From: Bradyrhizobium macuxiense
GTDB taxonomy: Bacteria; Pseudomonadota; Alphaproteobacteria; Rhizobiales; Xanthobacteraceae
NCBI RefSeq assembly: GCF_007993935.1
Contig: NZ_VITY01000006.1
Coordinates: 372,001 to 436,000, forward strand
Length of the DNA stretch: 64,000 nucleotides
Direction of reading: 5' to 3'
Position numbers and translations under genes: made by a program. Of this stretch, positions 39,553 to 47,869 are shown in pieces (within the stretch, counting starts at the first letter, position 1; each line of letters starts with the position of its first letter). The notes beneath the pieces were generated by a model that searched no databases, was not told the DNA's origin, and saw only the letters and a list, made by a program, of their open reading frames with translations.

Positions 39553-40634
39553 TGGCCACGCCCCTGGACTCTCCCCTCACCTTCACCAATGTCGGCAAGA
39601 CCAAATGGTGGCGAAGCGGCCTCTTCGCCTCGCAGACCGGCTACGTCCTGCTCGCTCTGGTGGCGCTGTTCGTGGTGATGAACTTCGCCAGCCCTTACTT
39701 CCTCACCCAGGGCAATCTGCAGAATGTGGCGAAGAACTTTTCCTTCATCGCCATCGCCACGCTCGGCGTGACCTTCGTCATCATCACGGGCGGCATCGAT
39801 CTCTCGGTGGGCTCGGTGATGTGCTTCTCCGCGATGATCACCTCGATGGTCATGACGTCCATCTCGACACCGGGCATGCCCGGCGCGGACTGGTTCGTGC
39901 ATCTGGCCGACGACGGCAAGACCGTGATCGCCAACATGCCCGGGTTGATCCTGCTTGTCTCGGTGCTGGCAGGGCTCGGCGTCGCGCTGGTAGTCGGCCT
40001 CGTCAACGGCTTCTGCATCGCGGTGCTGGGGCTGTCACCCTTCGTCACCACGCTCGGCATGCTCTCGATCGTGCGCGGCCTCGGCTACGTCGTCTCCAAC
40101 GGCCGCGGCAGCTTTCCCAGCGGCCCCGAAGCCAGTTATTTCTACACGCTGACATCGGGCGTCGTGTTCGGACTGCCCGCGCCGTTCATCTATCTCGTGG
40201 TGCTCGCGGCGACGATGGCGGTCGTGCTGCACCACACCGGTTTCGGCCGCCACGTCTTTGCGCTCGGCGGCAATGAGAAGGCGGCTGCCTTGACCGGCAT
40301 CTCGGTCGTGCGCGTCAAGATCGAGGTCTACGTCATCTGTGCGCTCGCGGCCGGCCTGCAGGGCATCATCATCTGCGGCTGGCTCGGATCCGCGCCGGCC
40401 AACATGGCGACGTCCTACGAGCTCAATGTCATTGCGGCCGCCGTGATCGGCGGCGCCAATCTTGCCGGTGGCGCCGGCGGCCCGCTCGGGGCCATCGTCG
40501 GCTGCGTGCTGCTGGAAGTGATCCGCAACGGCCTCGTGCTCGCGCAGGTCAACTCCTATTGGCAGCAGACCCTGGTGGGGGTGATCATCATCGCAGCGGT
40601 GCTGGTCGACCGCCTTCGCTCGCGCATGGCCTGA
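39552..40634 (+). CDS. sugar ABC importer permease (FrcC-like)
   Basis: Product of 360 aa, polytopic, BPD_transp_2 family: GVTFVIITGGIDLSVGSVMCFSAM, a long periplasmic loop (TPGMPGADWFVHLADDGK) as in FrcC, FALGGNEKAAALTGI and NVIAAAVIGGANLAGGAGGPLG. A GTG at 39549 is in frame; the ATG at 39552 gives the tidy TGATG junction. The binding-protein gene follows 92 bp later. Confidence 0.9.
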
Positions 40635-40657
40635 CAAGTTCATCCTGGAGGATCGTG

Positions 40658-40702
40658 ATGTCCGCCTATCCACCTCCCGGAGCCACCACCTGAAGGATAG
40701 GC
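40658..40702 (+). promoter_or_regulatory. possible 11-codon leader ORF with inverted repeat
   Basis: TGGAGGA (40646-40652) precedes ATG 40658, opening an 11-codon ORF, MSAYPPPGATT, that stops at 40691-40693. Inside it GCCTATCC (40664-40671) pairs perfectly with GGATAGGC (40695-40702) just after its stop. The strong ribosome-binding site, the Pro-Pro-Pro run and an overlapping stem-loop look like a translated leader controlling the binding-protein gene 33 bp downstream. No known family is recognised. Confidence 0.3.
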
Positions 40703-40726
40703 ACAATAAGAATGTGGAGGGAAACA

Positions 40727-41659
40727 ATGAGGAAGGCACTTCTTGCCGCCGCGGTGCTCGCCATGATGGCGTCGCCCGGCTTTGCCCAGAGCTACAAATT
40801 CGTGATCGTGCCCAAGGCGATGAACAATCCGTTCTTCGACTTCGCGCGCGACGGCTGTCAGAAGCGAGCCAAGGAGCTCGGCAACATCGAATGCATCTAC
40901 AAGGGTCCCGTCGAGCACGAGCCGGCGACGCAAGCGCAAATCATCCAGGATTTCATCACCCAGAAAGTGGACGGCCTCGCCATCTCGGTCGCCGACGTTG
41001 CGGCCATGACCAAGTCGATCGAGGCGGCGACGGCGGCCGGCATCACCGTCATCACGTTCGACGCGGACGCACCTGGCTCGAAGCGGATTGCCTATATCGG
41101 TACCGACAACAAGGAATTCGGTGTCGCGCTCGGCAAGCAATTGCTGAAGCTCCGGCCCGACGGCGGCAAATACGCGATGATCTCCGGCGGGCCGGGTGCG
41201 GAGAACCTCGCCGAACGCGTCAATGGTGTCCGAGAAGCGCTGAAGGGCTCGAAGTGGACCGAGGTCGGGGGATCGCCGACCTTCTGCAACGACGACCCCG
41301 CGCTCGGCGTTCAGCAGATGACCGATCTGCGCACTGCCGTTCCCGACCTCGCAGCGATCGTCCCGGTCGGCGGCTGGCCGATGTTTGCGCCAGAAGGCTT
41401 CAAGGCGTTCGCCAGCAAGAGCAAGAAGGACATCGACGCCGGCAAGTTCACGCTGGTCGTGGCCGATACCCTCAAGATGCAGCTCGAGCTCCTGAACGAG
41501 GGCTACGCCAATGCGCTGATCGGCCAGCGTCCGTTCGAGATGGGCGAGAAAGCGATGGATACGCTGCTTGCCATCAAGAAGGGCCAGAAGGTGCCGGAGA
41601 TCATCCACACCGGCCTCGACGTTGTGACAAAGGACAACGTCGCGGCGATGCTGAAGTAG
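40727..41659 (+). CDS. periplasmic sugar-binding protein (FrcB/RbsB-like)
   Basis: Product of 310 aa. Signal peptide MRKALLAAAVLAMMASPGFAQS (cleavage near residue 20), then a ribose-class binding fold: VPKAMNNPFFDFARDGCQKRAK, ISVADVAAMTKSIEAA, FDADAPGSKRIAYIGTDN, VADTLKMQLELLNEGY, IGQRPFEMG. The ATG at 40727 has TGGAGGG upstream; an ATG at 40712 overlaps that site. It is last in its operon, unlike the other binding-protein genes in this window, which come first in their transporter sets or directly after the permeases. Confidence 0.92.
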   Translation: MRKALLAAAVLAMMASPGFAQSYKFVIVPKAMNNPFFDFARDGCQKRAKELGNIECIYKGPVEHEPATQAQIIQDFITQKVDGLAISVADVAAMTKSIEAATAAGITVITFDADAPGSKRIAYIGTDNKEFGVALGKQLLKLRPDGGKYAMISGGPGAENLAERVNGVREALKGSKWTEVGGSPTFCNDDPALGVQQMTDLRTAVPDLAAIVPVGGWPMFAPEGFKAFASKSKKDIDAGKFTLVVADTLKMQLELLNEGYANALIGQRPFEMGEKAMDTLLAIKKGQKVPEIIHTGLDVVTKDNVAAMLK

Positions 41660-41666
41660 GAGTTAA

Positions 41667-41722
41667 GCGGCGCTTTGATGGTTCGCCACGCTCGTTATCG
41701 GGAACAACTCATCAAGCGCCGC
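41667..41722. terminator. convergent-gene stem-loop, possible bidirectional terminator
   Basis: GCGGCGCTTTGATG (41667-41680) pairs with CATCAAGCGCCGC (41710-41722) with one bulged base, around a 29-nt loop. It lies after the binding-protein gene and covers the last codons of the convergent kinase fusion gene, whose stop is in the loop. There is no U-run on either side, so termination is only plausible. Confidence 0.4.
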
Positions 41723-42465
41723 ACTTCACTCGCCGAGATCGCTTCCGTGCCCTCATCCAACACCAGCTTCTCCACCACATAGCCGACGTCGCGCCCGTAG
41801 AACACGTTGGTGATGTTCGGTAGCGCGACAACGACGAAGCGGCCGACGTGATCCGCAAGGCCTGTTTCGATGCGTTGCCTGATCTCAGAAAACGAGAATG
41901 GATTCTTCTCGTCGGTTCCGTGTGTGTCGCGCACAGCCACGCACACCTGCCCAACCCGCCGGATGCCTTCCTCTATCAGTCGGCGGTGGCCTGCGTGAAA
42001 CGGTTGGTAGCGCCCGACGAAGAGTGCGGTCGGCTTCCGTGGATCGAATGGCGGACGCAATCTGGCAAGCACCTTCTCTGCCCAGAATTGCGGAGTTCCA
42101 TTTCCATTCACGCGGAGATCGAAATTGCCGGGGAGAACGAACATGCGGTTGGTATCTTCAAAGCGCCCTGCATCGATGCGATCGACCCAGATGATAAATG
42201 CCTTGCCAAAGGCCGCTCGCGTCTCATCGGTCGGGCAGACGAAATCGGCAATCACGGTACCGCCGGCCTCGACGACGCGATCACACATCCATCCCATCCG
42301 CCTGGCGTGCTCGACGCGGTCTTCGTGACTGAAGCCGAGATCGCGTGACAGGTTCTCCCGCACTGCGTCCGCGTTGAACACGACGGCATTGATGAGCGGC
42401 GCAAGGGCTTTTGCCAGTGTGGTCTTGCCCGCGCCAGGTAGACCCATGATCAATATCTTGCGCAT
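41695..42465 (-). CDS. fusion of APS-kinase-like domain and HxGH nucleotidyltransferase
   Basis: Product of 256 aa. Residues 1-115: P-loop GLPGAGKT (8-15), then NADAVRENLSRDLGFSHEDR (31-50) and RRMG, the pattern that follows the DGDxxR motif of adenylylsulfate kinases, then ADFVCPTDETR. Residues 146-256: VGRYQPFHAGH (150-160) and ISASEVR (243-249), the HxGH and ISxxxxR motifs of NMN/cytidylyl-type transferases; ATP sulfurylase belongs to the same superfamily. GAGAGGAAC before the ATG at 42465 sets the start. Last gene of the secretion/sulfotransferase operon, 55 bp after a sulfotransferase gene. It likely helps make PAPS; the transferase substrate is unknown. Confidence 0.75.
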   Translation of the reverse strand: MRKILIMGLPGAGKTTLAKALAPLINAVVFNADAVRENLSRDLGFSHEDRVEHARRMGWMCDRVVEAGGTVIADFVCPTDETRAAFGKAFIIWVDRIDAGRFEDTNRMFVLPGNFDLRVNGNGTPQFWAEKVLARLRPPFDPRKPTALFVGRYQPFHAGHRRLIEEGIRRVGQVCVAVRDTHGTDEKNPFSFSEIRQRIETGLADHVGRFVVVALPNITNVFYGRDVGYVVEKLVLDEGTEAISASEVRRLMSCSR

Positions 42466-42520
42466 CTTGTTCCTCTCGAACGATACCGAACTGCCGCCGG
42501 ATGCGGATCGGCGCCCCGCT

Positions 42521-44446
42521 TCACGAGGCACCCATTTTGAGGTTCGCCTGTCGCGGCAGGCTGTTGAATACCCCGAGCCAGGGTTCATAACGTTGCCAGC
42601 GCGAGACGGAGGTTCGATAGATCGGCTGCCGCGCCTGCCATACGCTTGCGGTCTTGATCACTCGTTGGTTCTGCTCCGGCCGCAGACAGGCGTCGTTCCA
42701 TTGCAGGCCGCAAAAGTCGATGATCTGTCGTATGAAGGGCTCGGGAGCCGCGACCACATCTTCATAGCCGATTTCAAGCAGGAATGCCGGCGGCAGCACG
42801 TTACGCCAGTGTTCGGTCAGCCGAGCGTATTGCTCGTAATAATCAACGATCCATTGCCGATCGAACGAAAAATCCATGCCATTCGCAAAGTTGTTGAAGT
42901 AGACCGAAAGGCAGGTATCGATCGGATCGCGGCGACAATGGATGACGCGCGCCCCGGGGAATGTTGCATACAACAGTCCGATGTTGTGGAAGTTCTGCGG
43001 CAGCTTGTCGGTGATCCTGCGCGCGGTAGGAGAGATCTGCTTCAGCCTCGTCTGATAGGCTGCTTGCGTCTCCCGGATCCAGGCCGGATCGATCCTGCCT
43101 TCACGGTCCACTCCGAATTCCGGGGCATGATCAGGCCAGAAAGCCAGCTCGCCACCCGCCGCGACATCTGGATGGCTTGAGAGGACTTGCTCGACCAACG
43201 TCGTGCCGGAACGCGGCATTCCGACGATCAGCACCGGCGCGTCCCACGCACGCGCGGCGTCCTTGTTGCGGGCAAAGAATTGTGGCGTGAAACGCCGGAT
43301 CAACCGATCGACAAGCTCCGCGTGCACCGCGGGATTGTAGTATTTATTCTTGACGCGCTTCTTCAGCGAATTCGCTTGGTCGAAATGTCCGATGGCGTGA
43401 CCGTACTCGCCGATATCGTCATAGGCCTTGCCCAGCGCGAAATGGACGAGTGCCGCCTCGTGTCCGGTGATCGCCGGATTTCCTAGCTTTCGCTCCAACT
43501 GGCCTATCAAGGGCCGATCAGCGTCCGAGAGACGCTTCACCTCAACCAAGCCAACAGGTCCCAATATGTCGTGAGTGTTCAGCGCGTTCGCCAGGTCGAA
43601 TGACGCGGAGGCTTCATCAAAGCGCCCCTGCTGCATCAGGATCGTGCCCAGCATCGCATGCGCATCGCTCTTGCGCGGCTCAAGCAAAATCGCGCGCCTG
43701 ACGAATTCCTCCGAAGCCAAATCGTCACCCTCGAAGCCGAGTATCCTGGCCTCGCACAACCGCGCAAAGGCAGTGCCCGGTCTGAGCGCAGCAGCGGCGC
43801 GAAGGCACTCGATGGCCCGTTTGCGGTAGCCTTCCTCTTCGAGCAGCAGACCGAGCTTGTAGTGCGCTTCCACCAGATTTGGCCGCAAGCGCGCGGCTTC
43901 CTGATACCGTTCCATGGCGGCAGGAAGCGAACCCAGCGCCTCCAATGCAAGCGCCATGTTGTAGTGTGTCAGCCCGCACGATGAATCGATCCGCAAGGCC
44001 TCGGCGAAGCAATCGATGGCTCGCTCGAATTGGCTCTCCGCCAATAGGACAAGTCCGCGGTCATTGTGCGCCCCGGCGTTGTCCGGCTGAAGTTGCAGCG
44101 CAAGATCCAGCTCGCTGGCTGCCCCGGCAAGATCCCCGTCCTCGCGCAGCAGGTTCGCCAATTGAACGTGAGGCGAAACATGGTTTGGATGCGATGATAC
44201 CGCGTGCCGCGCGATGCGGAGCGCGAGCGGCAGTCGGCCGGTTTGCCCGGCCACGGCGGTCAGGATCTGTAGACCGGCAAGGTGATCAGGCTGCTGGACC
44301 AGGATCTCGCGAGCTCGCCGCTCGGCGTCATCGCCTCGGCCATCGGTGTACGCCCCAATCGCGTCCCGCAGCAGGGCCTGAATATCGCTGGACGACGGAG
44401 CGGTCGCAGGCGCCTTCTCGATCCACATGGCGAATTCGTCATTCAT
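42521..44446 (-). CDS. TPR-repeat sulfotransferase 2
   Basis: Product of 641 aa. Residues ~20-370 are about nine tetratricopeptide repeats (examples: AHNDRGLVLLAESQFERAIDCF, THYNMALALEALGSLPAAMERY). Residues ~400-620 are a Sulfotransfer_3 domain. It has the 5'-phosphosulfate loop VGMPRSGTTLVEQ (Gly409 onward), SSHPDVAAGGEL with a Glu placed like the catalytic base of tyrosylprotein sulfotransferases, and CRRDPIDTCLSVYF (from Arg504-505) for the 3'-phosphate. Moves sulfate from PAPS to an acceptor, probably bound by the TPRs. Starts inside the end of the upstream sulfotransferase gene (8-nt overlap). No signal peptide, so it acts in the cytoplasm. Confidence 0.88.
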   Translation of the reverse strand: MNDEFAMWIEKAPATAPSSSDIQALLRDAIGAYTDGRGDDAERRAREILVQQPDHLAGLQILTAVAGQTGRLPLALRIARHAVSSHPNHVSPHVQLANLLREDGDLAGAASELDLALQLQPDNAGAHNDRGLVLLAESQFERAIDCFAEALRIDSSCGLTHYNMALALEALGSLPAAMERYQEAARLRPNLVEAHYKLGLLLEEEGYRKRAIECLRAAAALRPGTAFARLCEARILGFEGDDLASEEFVRRAILLEPRKSDAHAMLGTILMQQGRFDEASASFDLANALNTHDILGPVGLVEVKRLSDADRPLIGQLERKLGNPAITGHEAALVHFALGKAYDDIGEYGHAIGHFDQANSLKKRVKNKYYNPAVHAELVDRLIRRFTPQFFARNKDAARAWDAPVLIVGMPRSGTTLVEQVLSSHPDVAAGGELAFWPDHAPEFGVDREGRIDPAWIRETQAAYQTRLKQISPTARRITDKLPQNFHNIGLLYATFPGARVIHCRRDPIDTCLSVYFNNFANGMDFSFDRQWIVDYYEQYARLTEHWRNVLPPAFLLEIGYEDVVAAPEPFIRQIIDFCGLQWNDACLRPEQNQRVIKTASVWQARQPIYRTSVSRWQRYEPWLGVFNSLPRQANLKMGAS

Positions 44447-46418
44447 GCCGGTTCAACGCTGCGAACAAGGGATCGAGGTGCTTCTCGTAGTTCCGCCACC
44501 GCCCGACTGAGCTTTGATAGAGCGGCTGCCGAACCTGCCAGTAGCTCAAGGTCGACACCGGCCGTTCGGTGAGGTGAAAGTTCATGCAAGCCGGATCCCA
44601 GTCCAAGCCAAGAAACTTGATCAAGCGCCGGCTCTGACCTTCGAGATCGTCGGTCAGGGTCTCGTAATTCATCTCGATTGTCCGATCGGGTAACAGGCCG
44701 ATCCAGTGCCGGGCCAGTCGTCTGATCAGCCGCGCCCTGTGGCCACAGTCCGCCAGATCGTAGGAAAAATGCTGGGCTCCAGGTGCGAACATCTGAAAAT
44801 AGCAGGACAATGCGGTATCGCGATCATCGCGGCTGCACAGGACAAATCGTGCCCGGGGAAACAGCTGCGCAAGAAGGCCAACGTGAAGAATGTTGTCCGG
44901 CATTTTATCGACGACGCGATGGGCACCTTTCGCATCACCGTACAGCTTGACGATGTGCTCCTTCGCAAGTCTCCGCGCTGTGTCATGAAACGCTTGCGTT
45001 GTGCCGGCAATGTCGGGGCGGCTCAAGACGCTGTCCATCCGAATGACATCACCGAGTTCACCGGCACCGAACACACGCGAGTGGCTGGCGCAGATCTGCT
45101 CCACCAGCGTCGTGCCGGACCTCGGCATACCGACGACGAACACCGGCAATTCCGACATGTTGCTGAAGTCCGTCGGTTCGACGCGGGATCGGTCGCGGTA
45201 GCGCTCGATCAATTGTTCGATGCGGGCGGCAAAGCTTTCCTTGTCGAACAGATCGGCCACTTTGGGCCAAATGTCGCGGACCAGGCTATTTGCGGCGGAA
45301 TACCGCGCGAACGCCTCATCGTATCGTCCGGTCTTGTCCAGCAGCCGTCCAAGGCCAAACCCTGCGGTGATCCGTCCGTCTATGCTGGTGTTTGGCTGCT
45401 CCAGCGCATCGGCAAGACGCTGCTCATCTTCGACCTCGAGCGCGGAGCCCTCGCTGGAGACGTGCTTGTATGACCGCAAATCGCCCGGATTGAGAGCGCG
45501 AACCTTGTCGGAATAGCCGTCAGCCTCTTCGAACCGACCTAGCGATCGCAATGCCCAGCCGATTCCGGCCAGGGCGTCAGGCAGGCCGGGCGAGATGGTC
45601 TCTGCCCGCTGGAAGCACACCAACGCCTCGTCGGCCTGATTCAGATAGATCAGCGTAGCCCCCTTGGCGCACAGAAACTCCGGAATGTCGGGCTTCAAGG
45701 CCAGCGCCTTGTTGTGGCAGCGCAGTGCCTCCGGCAATTGCCCCATATCTCGAAACTGGGTTCCCAGAACGTAGTACGATTCCGCCCGGTTGGGAGATAG
45801 AGCAATGATTTTGGACCAGTGACGCGTCGCGTCCTGCAATCGCCCCGCGGCTCTCAGCGTGATGGCAAGTTGAATCTGCGCCGGCATGGAAGCAGGCGCG
45901 ATCGCAACCGCTGCTTCACAGTAGGACACCGCTGCCTCATAGCGACCGAGATCCGACAACAATGTCGCAAGTTCTGTATATGCGACGACCATGTCCTGCT
46001 TGATGTTGATGGCGCGCTGATACGCGCCGATCGCTTCGTCGTTCTCATGGATCGTCCGCAGCGCGCTCCCGAGATTGACCCACGCCTCGGGATGTCCGGG
46101 ATGAACCTTGATCGACCGCCGGATCAGGTCGATCGCGCCTCGAACGTTGCCGCGCTGCAATTCGACGGCACCCAGCATGTGCAACGCCTGGGGGTGGTCA
46201 GGCAGTCTTGCCAGGACGCTGCGATAGCCGGCCTCGGCCTCGGCCAGGGCTCCCAGTTTGTGAGCAGCGACCGCGGCCGAGAGAACATCCATGATCTCCG
46301 TCATTTGGTTGCGGAAACCCTCGTTCTCGTCGAACAACCTGGCTAGTCCCGCGCGGAATTCTTCGGCAGGACCAAGCGCCGCGCCTGTCAAGGCAGTCGC
46401 TGGTGAGGCTGCACTCAT
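44439..46418 (-). CDS. TPR-repeat sulfotransferase 1
   Basis: Product of 659 aa, built like its neighbour: about ten TPR units (residues ~45-390, e.g. PQALHMLGAVELQRGNVRGAID, AWVNLGSALRTIHENDEAIGAY) and a C-terminal sulfotransferase domain. The domain shows VGMPRSGTTLVEQ (Gly430 onward), ASHSRVFGAGELGD and LCSRDDRDTALSCYF. The two proteins are paralogues but clearly diverged, including in the acceptor-side text, so they may have different acceptors. The ATG overlaps the hlyD stop by 4 nt (ATGA) and its end overlaps the next gene by 8 nt. Cytoplasmic. Confidence 0.88.
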   Translation of the reverse strand: MSAASPATALTGAALGPAEEFRAGLARLFDENEGFRNQMTEIMDVLSAAVAAHKLGALAEAEAGYRSVLARLPDHPQALHMLGAVELQRGNVRGAIDLIRRSIKVHPGHPEAWVNLGSALRTIHENDEAIGAYQRAINIKQDMVVAYTELATLLSDLGRYEAAVSYCEAAVAIAPASMPAQIQLAITLRAAGRLQDATRHWSKIIALSPNRAESYYVLGTQFRDMGQLPEALRCHNKALALKPDIPEFLCAKGATLIYLNQADEALVCFQRAETISPGLPDALAGIGWALRSLGRFEEADGYSDKVRALNPGDLRSYKHVSSEGSALEVEDEQRLADALEQPNTSIDGRITAGFGLGRLLDKTGRYDEAFARYSAANSLVRDIWPKVADLFDKESFAARIEQLIERYRDRSRVEPTDFSNMSELPVFVVGMPRSGTTLVEQICASHSRVFGAGELGDVIRMDSVLSRPDIAGTTQAFHDTARRLAKEHIVKLYGDAKGAHRVVDKMPDNILHVGLLAQLFPRARFVLCSRDDRDTALSCYFQMFAPGAQHFSYDLADCGHRARLIRRLARHWIGLLPDRTIEMNYETLTDDLEGQSRRLIKFLGLDWDPACMNFHLTERPVSTLSYWQVRQPLYQSSVGRWRNYEKHLDPLFAALNRHE

Positions 46419-47869
46419 CGCTCGTGCAAGCTTTCGTGTCTGTAGCGCATGATCGGCGACAGCACATACTCAATCACGCGTCGCTGCCCGGTCCTGATCT
46501 CCGCCGTCACCCCCATGCCGGGCCCCAGCTGCATTTCTCCCTGTTCTGTACCGATCGTGGTTTCCTTCAACGCAATGCGAACCATGTAGGAGGACTCGCG
46601 CTCGGAAGGATTCCCTGCAGCCTGCGGCTTCCCTGCAAACGGATCCTTGTCGGATGTCTCCGAAGACGGGCGCGTGTAGCGCAAGGCGTCTCGGCCGACG
46701 AGCCGGACATTGCCATGGAGGAGACCGTAACGCGTGTAGTTGAAGGTCTCGACCTTGATCTCGGCTTGCTGCCCGACTTCGACGAACCCCACCTCGCGGT
46801 TCGGAAGGGTCGCTTCGACCTCCAGCTTCGAGCCACGGGGCACCACGACCATCAGCGTCTGGGCCGGTGTTACGACGCCGCCGATCGTGTGGACCGACAG
46901 CTGTTCTACCGTTCCGTCAACCGGTGACCTGAGAGTCTGCAAGCCGCTGCGTTGCCGGGCCTTGATGCCGTCCTGCGACAGTTGGGCCGCAGTCTGGTTC
47001 GCCTTGGCGAGCTCCTTGATGTCCTGGTCCCGCAACTCCTCTTCCGTTTGTTTCCGCTGCTGGACCAATGCGGCGATCTGCGCAACCGTCGCCTCGACGT
47101 GATGCTCGGTCGCAATCCGGGTGTGTTTCGCCTCAACCTGCTGCCGCTCCGACTCCAGCAGGTTGACCTTTGACGTCAGGCTTTTTTCCAGGAGCTCCCT
47201 GTACATTCGCACCTTCTCTTCGAGCAGGGGCAGCGTCGCGTCGATCTTGGCTATGGTTGCCTTCGATTCGTCCCGCTCCGCGACCTTGGCCAGGACTTGC
47301 TGATCGATCCCGTCGAGCTTGGCGTGGTGCTGTGCCAGCTCGGTCAGCAATTGCCGCTTCTGCGCATCGACCAACGCCGGCTCCGCGTCCGTTGGCGCGA
47401 CGAAGGCGCCAGCGTCTCCTGCGAGTTGTGCGGACAGTCGTACCGCATCCAGCCTCGCCTGCATCAGATCGCGCGCAATCCGGTCGACGTCCGCAGCGGT
47501 CGCGGTCGGATCGAGTTCGACCAAAACATCTCCGCGCCGGACAGCATCGCCTTCGCTGATCGCGATCCGCTTCACCACGCCGATTTCGAGCGGCTGGATC
47601 AGCTTCACCTCTCCGGCCGGGATCAGCCGTCCGTTCGCCACTGCAATGATGTCCACCTTACCAAGACAGGCCCAGATCACCGCCACCGTCACGAGCAAGA
47701 CGATCGTCCCAATCATCAGGTGACCGGCCGGCGACGCCGGGGTTTCGATCACCTCGAGTGCGCTGGGCAGGAACTCCCGCTCCGAGGCGCGGCGCTGCGC
47801 CGAGCGGCGCTGAAACAGCACCACTTCGCCGGCCTTGTGATCCGCAGCGGAGACGCCGTTAGACCGCAT
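46415..47869 (-). CDS. type I secretion periplasmic adaptor, HlyD family
   Basis: Product of 484 aa. A short cytoplasmic N-terminus, one membrane segment (about residues 50-72, LMIGTIVLLVTVAVIWACLG), the biotinyl-lipoyl hairpin around VKRIAISEGDAVRRGDVLVELDPTATAAD, a long coiled coil (about 110-310) and a C-terminal barrel with SPVDGTVEQLSVHTIGGVVTPAQTLMVV-type text. Bridges the inner-membrane ABC exporter to an outer-membrane TolC channel, which is not encoded in the window. Overlaps the ABC gene by 11 nt and the sulfotransferase gene by 4 nt. Confidence 0.93.
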   Translation of the reverse strand: MRSNGVSAADHKAGEVVLFQRRSAQRRASEREFLPSALEVIETPASPAGHLMIGTIVLLVTVAVIWACLGKVDIIAVANGRLIPAGEVKLIQPLEIGVVKRIAISEGDAVRRGDVLVELDPTATAADVDRIARDLMQARLDAVRLSAQLAGDAGAFVAPTDAEPALVDAQKRQLLTELAQHHAKLDGIDQQVLAKVAERDESKATIAKIDATLPLLEEKVRMYRELLEKSLTSKVNLLESERQQVEAKHTRIATEHHVEATVAQIAALVQQRKQTEEELRDQDIKELAKANQTAAQLSQDGIKARQRSGLQTLRSPVDGTVEQLSVHTIGGVVTPAQTLMVVVPRGSKLEVEATLPNREVGFVEVGQQAEIKVETFNYTRYGLLHGNVRLVGRDALRYTRPSSETSDKDPFAGKPQAAGNPSERESSYMVRIALKETTIGTEQGEMQLGPGMGVTAEIRTGQRRVIEYVLSPIMRYRHESLHER

